Assembly (NCBI GenBank): GCA_937980205.1
Contig: CALJKW010000055.1
Span: forward strand, 744,001 to 808,000
Length of the DNA stretch: 64,000 bases
From: an uncultured Myxococcales bacterium
Lineage (GTDB): Bacteria; Myxococcota; Myxococcia; Myxococcales; Myxococcaceae
Reading direction: 5' to 3'
In this document: piece after piece, positions 60,375 through 64,000 of the stretch
Position numbering within the stretch: position 1 is the stretch's first letter
How the letters are laid out: every line of letters starts with the position of its first letter
Notes under the pieces: model-generated
The model's database searches: none
Told to the model about the DNA's origin: nothing
What the model saw: the letters and a program-made list of their open reading frames with translations, nothing else
Position numbers and translations under genes: made by a program

Positions 60375-61331
60375 ATGGCGGAGGACTACTACCAGCGGCT
60401 CGGCGTATCTCAGAAGGCGTCCGACGACGAGATCAAGAAGGCTTACCGGAAGCTCGCCAAGAAGTACCACCCGGACGTGAACCCGGGGAACAAGCAGGCG
60501 GAAGAGAAGTTCAAGCAGATCGGCGAGGCCTTCGACGTCCTCGGGGACGCCAAGAAGCGAAAGCTCTACGACGAGTTCGGCGAAGACGCGGCGAAGCTCG
60601 GCTGGGACGAGAAGAAGGCCGACCAGTACCGCGCCTACCGCAACCCGCGCGGGCGCTCCGGCAACGGCGGCGGCCAGGGCTTCCACTTCGACTTCGGCGG
60701 AGGCCACGCCGGCGGCGCCGAGGGCTTCGACTTCGAGAGCATCTTGGGCGAGATGTTCGCGGCCCAGGGCCGCGGTCGACGCCGCGGGCCGATGCCGGGC
60801 GCCGACGTCACCGCGAAGCTGCAGGTCACGCTCGAAGAGGCGGTGAAGGGCGGCGAGCGCTCGTTCTCGATGAGCACCGGCAAGCGGCTCACCGTGAAGA
60901 TCCCCGCGGGCGTCGCGACCGGCTCGAAGATCCGCCTGCAGGGCCAGGGAGAGCCCGGCGATCACGGCGGCCCCAGCGGCGATCTCTTCCTCGAGATCGA
61001 GGTGCTGCCCCACCCGCTCGTGCGGCGCGAGGGCGACGACCTCTACATGGATCTCCCGGTGACCGTGCGCGAGGCGATGCTCGGCGCCGACGTGCGCGTG
61101 CCGACGTTCTTCGGCAGCGGCGTCATCACGCTCAAGCCGGGCACACAGTCCGGCGTGAAGGTGCGGCTCAAAGGCAAGGGCGCTCCGTCGCTCACCGGCG
61201 GCGCCCCCGGAGACATGTACCTCGTCGTCCAGGTCCTCGTGCCCGACGACGCCGATGCGGGCCTCAAGAAGGCCGCCGAAGCGCTCGACGCCGGGTACAA
61301 GCATGACGTGCGCTCCGGCTTGAAGCTCTGA
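60375..61331 (+). CDS. DnaJ-class co-chaperone, class B (CbpA-like)
   Basis: 318 residues. The J-domain (1-70) has the HPD motif in KLAKKYHPDVNPGN. A Gly/Phe-rich region (FHFDFGGGHAGGAEGFDFES) follows, then two C-terminal beta-sandwich domains (TVKIPAGVATGSKIRLQGQG; MYLVVQVLVPDDAD). The four CxxCxGxG zinc repeats of DnaJ are absent, so it is class B. It stimulates DnaK ATPase activity and presents substrates. Confidence 0.93.
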   Translation: MAEDYYQRLGVSQKASDDEIKKAYRKLAKKYHPDVNPGNKQAEEKFKQIGEAFDVLGDAKKRKLYDEFGEDAAKLGWDEKKADQYRAYRNPRGRSGNGGGQGFHFDFGGGHAGGAEGFDFESILGEMFAAQGRGRRRGPMPGADVTAKLQVTLEEAVKGGERSFSMSTGKRLTVKIPAGVATGSKIRLQGQGEPGDHGGPSGDLFLEIEVLPHPLVRREGDDLYMDLPVTVREAMLGADVRVPTFFGSGVITLKPGTQSGVKVRLKGKGAPSLTGGAPGDMYLVVQVLVPDDADAGLKKAAEALDAGYKHDVRSGLKL

Positions 61332-61345
61332 TAGAGAGCGCCGCC

Positions 61346-62287
61346 GTGGGAATCTTCGATTTCTTCGGTGGAGGCTCGAGCGCCGAGAAGGCCCTCAAGC
61401 TCAAGCCGAAGGTCACGCAGAAGTACGGCGACGCGGCCAACCGGCAGAAGGCCATTCAGCAGCTCGGCGAGATGCACACGCCCGACGCCGTCGCGGTGTT
61501 GATGGCGCGCTTCACGCTCACGGTCGACCCGCAGACGACCGACGCGAACGAGAAGGAAGACGTCTTCTCGTACATCACGTCGATGGGCGATCTGACCGCG
61601 CCGCTCGAGGCCTTCAACAAGAAGAAGGGCACGAGCCTCTCCGGCCAGCAGCTGCGCGACGCGACCCGCGCGATGCGCTCGCACGGCCTGGCGAAGGGCC
61701 AGGTGAATCGCGACGAGCTCGCGCAGGCGGTGGCGGCTGCGGCGAACGCGAGCCCTGCCGAGGTGAAAGAGCTGTCCGAGGCGCTCGCGCTCGAGATCGA
61801 GTCCATTCACAAGGTGAAGGACTTCCTGCGCAAGAGCGACCAGGCGAGCTCGTGGGCGGTCCGCGTCCTCGAGACGATGCTCGATGCCGACGAGGTCATC
61901 GGCATCGTGACCGAAGAGCTGCACCGCCTCGGCACCGAGTACACGCGCGACCCCGAGAAGAAAGAGGTGCTGCTGCACTTCGTCGAGGGCAAGGGCGACC
62001 CGCGCATTCCTCCCGAGGTCGTGCTGCTGCTCGAGGACATGAGCGACGACGTGAAGATCGCGGCGCTGAAAGCTCTCGGCCCGATCGCCTACGAGCCGGC
62101 GCGAGAGAAGATCCTCGAGCTGCTCACGCACGACGAGACCGCGAAGCGCGTTCAGACCGCCGCGATCGCCGCGCTGCACGAGAGCAAGTTCACCGTGCAG
62201 GGGTATCGCGAGAAGGTCGAGAAGCGGCTCTCCGACCCGTGGTACCTCGACGGCTCGGGCGCGGTGAAGAAACGCGGGGGCTCATGA
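61346..62287 (+). CDS. HEAT-like repeat protein
   Basis: 313 residues of alpha-helical pairs. HEAT-like units include NRQKAIQQLGEMHTPDAVAV, then DVKIAALKALGPIAYEPARE and TAKRVQTAAIAALHESKFTV. The N-terminus MGIFDFFGGGSS is hydrophobic but short. No signal peptide. It probably serves as a scaffold. GTG start at 61346; the stop overlaps the next ATG (ATGA). Confidence 0.75.
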   Translation: MGIFDFFGGGSSAEKALKLKPKVTQKYGDAANRQKAIQQLGEMHTPDAVAVLMARFTLTVDPQTTDANEKEDVFSYITSMGDLTAPLEAFNKKKGTSLSGQQLRDATRAMRSHGLAKGQVNRDELAQAVAAAANASPAEVKELSEALALEIESIHKVKDFLRKSDQASSWAVRVLETMLDADEVIGIVTEELHRLGTEYTRDPEKKEVLLHFVEGKGDPRIPPEVVLLLEDMSDDVKIAALKALGPIAYEPAREKILELLTHDETAKRVQTAAIAALHESKFTVQGYREKVEKRLSDPWYLDGSGAVKKRGGS

Positions 62288-63633
62288 AGCAGGCGCTATT
62301 GGGGGGAATGTCGCTGCTCACGCTCGCGGCCTGCCCGGGTCCGTCCGTGATGGACGCAGGCGTCGACGCGGGCCCGATGTTCAGCGTCGTCGAGACGTGC
62401 GACGCGCTCGCGGTGGCGAAGTGCCAGCTCTACGCGCGCTGCTACGCCGCCTTCAACCGCGACGCCCCCGAAGACTGCCGCACGCTGCAGCAGTCGCGCT
62501 GCCTCGCCGACTACGAGCTCATCAAAGACTCGTTCGAGGCCGGCCTCGTCACCATCGACTCGCAGCGCGTCGACACCTGCCAGCAGCGCATGAAGAGCAG
62601 CGCCTGCCCGCCCTCGTTCCCCCCCGACTACTTCGCCTTCGCCGCCCACCCCTTCTCCGACTGCACCTGGTCGACCGGCCTGCTCGTCGGCAAGGTCAAG
62701 GCCGGCTCGACCTGCGACAACCCGGTCGAGTGCGAGCCGGGCGTCGTCTGCGTGAAGCCCGGCGGCGTCTGCCTCGGCACCTGCTCGTCGTTCTCGAAGG
62801 AGAACGAGCCCTGCGCCTTCGGCTGCGAGGCGGGCCTGCGCTGCGACGACAAGGGCGACATGGACCCGAACAACGACGTCTGCGCGCCGGTGAAGCTCTT
62901 GAACGAGCCGTGCGAGTCGAGCGCCGAGTGCTCGGCCGAGCTCGTCTGCAACATCACCTGCCGCCCGCGCGGCAAAGAGGGCGAGGCGTGCCGCTTCGAC
63001 GCCGATCGCCTGTCGACGTGCGACCCCGGCCTCGCCTGCGACGTGGTGCCGTACGTCGAGAACCAGGTCGGCTCCTGCGTGCGCCCGAAGGAGCAGTTCG
63101 AGGCCTGCCGGTACCACTGGAGCTGCAAGCCCGGCATGGTCTGCGCCGACATCGACTGGGCGGGCTTTCCGATGGCGACTCCCGGCATGGGGTCGTGCCG
63201 CCTGCCCGGCGCGCTCGACACCAACTGCCAGTCGACCGTCTACTCCGCGTACGTCGGAGATCCGTGCGAGGCCGGCGCCCGCTGCGATCTGACCACCAAC
63301 AAGTGCACCACGATTCCGAAGCTCGGAGAGTCGTGCGAGCCCTCGTCGCAGACCTGCGCGGGCGTCGGCGTGTACTGCAAGCCCACCGGAGGAAACACCG
63401 GCAACTGCACCGGCCCCGCGAGCCAAGGAGACCGCTGCGCCTTCCGCATCGACTCCACGCGACAAGTGCAGATTCCCTGCTCGACCGGCTGGTGCGACGT
63501 CGACGGCCAGGAGACCTGCCGCGCGCCGTTCAAGCAGAAGGGGCAGGAGTGCCAGAGCGACGGCGAGTGCACCTCGGGCCGCTGCGCCGTTCACCAGGAT
63601 CGCGTCCTGCGCTGCGCCGACGCCTGCAACTGA
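62284..63633 (+). CDS. Cysteine-rich lipoprotein
   Basis: 449 residues. The leader ends LLTLAACPGPS (lipobox Cys16). A helical region (about 35-150) is followed by about 300 residues with many spaced cysteine residues in tandem small modules (AGSTCDNPVECEPGVVCVKP, ESSAECSAELVCNITC, QECQSDGECTSGRCAV), resembling EGF-like or Dickkopf-like modules common in myxobacterial surface proteins. It is probably outer-membrane anchored; the ligand is unknown. Coupled to the HEAT gene. Confidence 0.78.
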   Translation: MKQALLGGMSLLTLAACPGPSVMDAGVDAGPMFSVVETCDALAVAKCQLYARCYAAFNRDAPEDCRTLQQSRCLADYELIKDSFEAGLVTIDSQRVDTCQQRMKSSACPPSFPPDYFAFAAHPFSDCTWSTGLLVGKVKAGSTCDNPVECEPGVVCVKPGGVCLGTCSSFSKENEPCAFGCEAGLRCDDKGDMDPNNDVCAPVKLLNEPCESSAECSAELVCNITCRPRGKEGEACRFDADRLSTCDPGLACDVVPYVENQVGSCVRPKEQFEACRYHWSCKPGMVCADIDWAGFPMATPGMGSCRLPGALDTNCQSTVYSAYVGDPCEAGARCDLTTNKCTTIPKLGESCEPSSQTCAGVGVYCKPTGGNTGNCTGPASQGDRCAFRIDSTRQVQIPCSTGWCDVDGQETCRAPFKQKGQECQSDGECTSGRCAVHQDRVLRCADACN

Positions 63634-63643
63634 CCCCACGCGC

Positions 63644-64000
63644 ATGAACGTCTCGTCCCGGCTCGACGCGGTGACGGTGTACGCGAAGGGCGCGGTCTGC
63701 ACGCGGCTCGCGAAGGTCGAGGGCGCGGGCGTGCGACAGGTGCGCGTCGGCGGCCTGCCGCTCTCGATGCACGCCGGTTCGCTGCGCGCGCGCGTCGTCG
63801 GCGAAGGCGCTCGCGTGCTCGACGTGCGCCCGGGGTGGGACGTCGAGCTGACCGGAGAGACCGACGTCGCGGCGGAGCAGAAGGCGCTCGAGGCCGCCAC
63901 CGCCGACGTCGCGCGGCTTCAGTCGGAAGCCCAGCGCGTCGAGCGCGACATCGCCGAGCTGACCAGGCTCAAGCCCGTCTTCCCGACGACGAAGCCCGGC
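63644..64000 (+). CDS. DUF4139/MuiA-like protein, N-terminal part (partial)
   Basis: 119 residues up to the window end. SRLDAVTVYAKGAVCTRLAK and VRVGGLPLSMHAGSLRARVV match the N-terminal DUF4140 domain of the mucoidy-inhibitor MuiA/DUF4139 family, followed by the start of a coiled coil (AEQKALEAATADVARLQSEA). No signal peptide is seen. Function in the family is unclear. It starts 10 bp after the lipoprotein stop. Confidence 0.75.
   Translation, partial: MNVSSRLDAVTVYAKGAVCTRLAKVEGAGVRQVRVGGLPLSMHAGSLRARVVGEGARVLDVRPGWDVELTGETDVAAEQKALEAATADVARLQSEAQRVERDIAELTRLKPVFPTTKPG

Overview
The window reads as a very GC-rich chromosomal segment of a myxobacterium (Myxococcota). The pointers are eukaryote-type Ser/Thr kinases, lipoproteins with glycine-rich linkers and cysteine-rich repeats of the myxobacterial type, a TIGR02996-type protein, AgmX/TonB-like C-terminal folds, and many exported proteins of unknown role. 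Genus is not determinable by eye. No phage, transposase, CRISPR array or rRNA operon is visible.

Layout. 1-9.6 kb: end of a hybrid histidine kinase, a CIRCE-controlled groEL without groES, a receiver protein, a TPR/zincin protein, a selenocysteine tRNA, a Fic-fold protein with an abnormal core motif, a DHH phosphoesterase, a cysteine desulfurase, and a kinase/TPR pair. 9.6-10.4 kb: 6S RNA followed by 5-formyl-THF cyclo-ligase, a classic conserved pair. 10.4-14 kb: lipoproteins and a YciI protein. 14-20 kb: a Ser/Thr kinase gene running into pdhA-pdhB-pdhC. 20-28.4 kb: beta-oxidation-type enzymes (3-hydroxyacyl-CoA dehydrogenase, two enoyl-CoA hydratases, thiolase, a zinc-type alcohol dehydrogenase) mixed with lipoproteins. 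28.4-37.9 kb: core-MetE-like protein, YfiR-like protein, isolated nuoA-nuoB, hotdog thioesterase, membrane sulfatase, FmdE-like protein, a microprotein / lytic transglycosylase / PilZ operon, a repetitive coiled-coil protein and TrmO.

37.9-59.2 kb is one long minus-strand housekeeping block: rpsL-rpsG, fusA, tuf, rpmG, tRNA-Trp, secE, nusG, rplK, rplA, rplJ, rplL, rpoB, rpoC. Two normally tight junctions are broken. Between rplA and rplJ lies a 3-kb PHP-type (CehA/McbA) lipoprotein gene. Between rpsG and fusA lies a 0.54-kb element: a four-helix-bundle (S23/IVP family) ORF on the opposite strand, enclosed by 36-bp inverted repeats that match at 35 positions and are built on a CAAGGG hexamer. 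This looks like the architecture of 23S rRNA intervening sequences, but placed in a protein operon. A second hexamer-based (GGGATC) palindrome sits at the other broken junction. This is the most novel signal in the window.

59.2-64 kb: rimI and a SurA-like exported protein upstream of rpsL, then on the plus strand a class B J-domain protein, a HEAT-like protein, a cysteine-rich lipoprotein and the start of a DUF4139/MuiA-type protein. Two copies of an ~87-bp palindromic repeat (7.7 kb and 28.5 kb) and a ~125-bp imperfect palindrome (34.1 kb) each lie between convergent genes, where they may act as two-way terminators.
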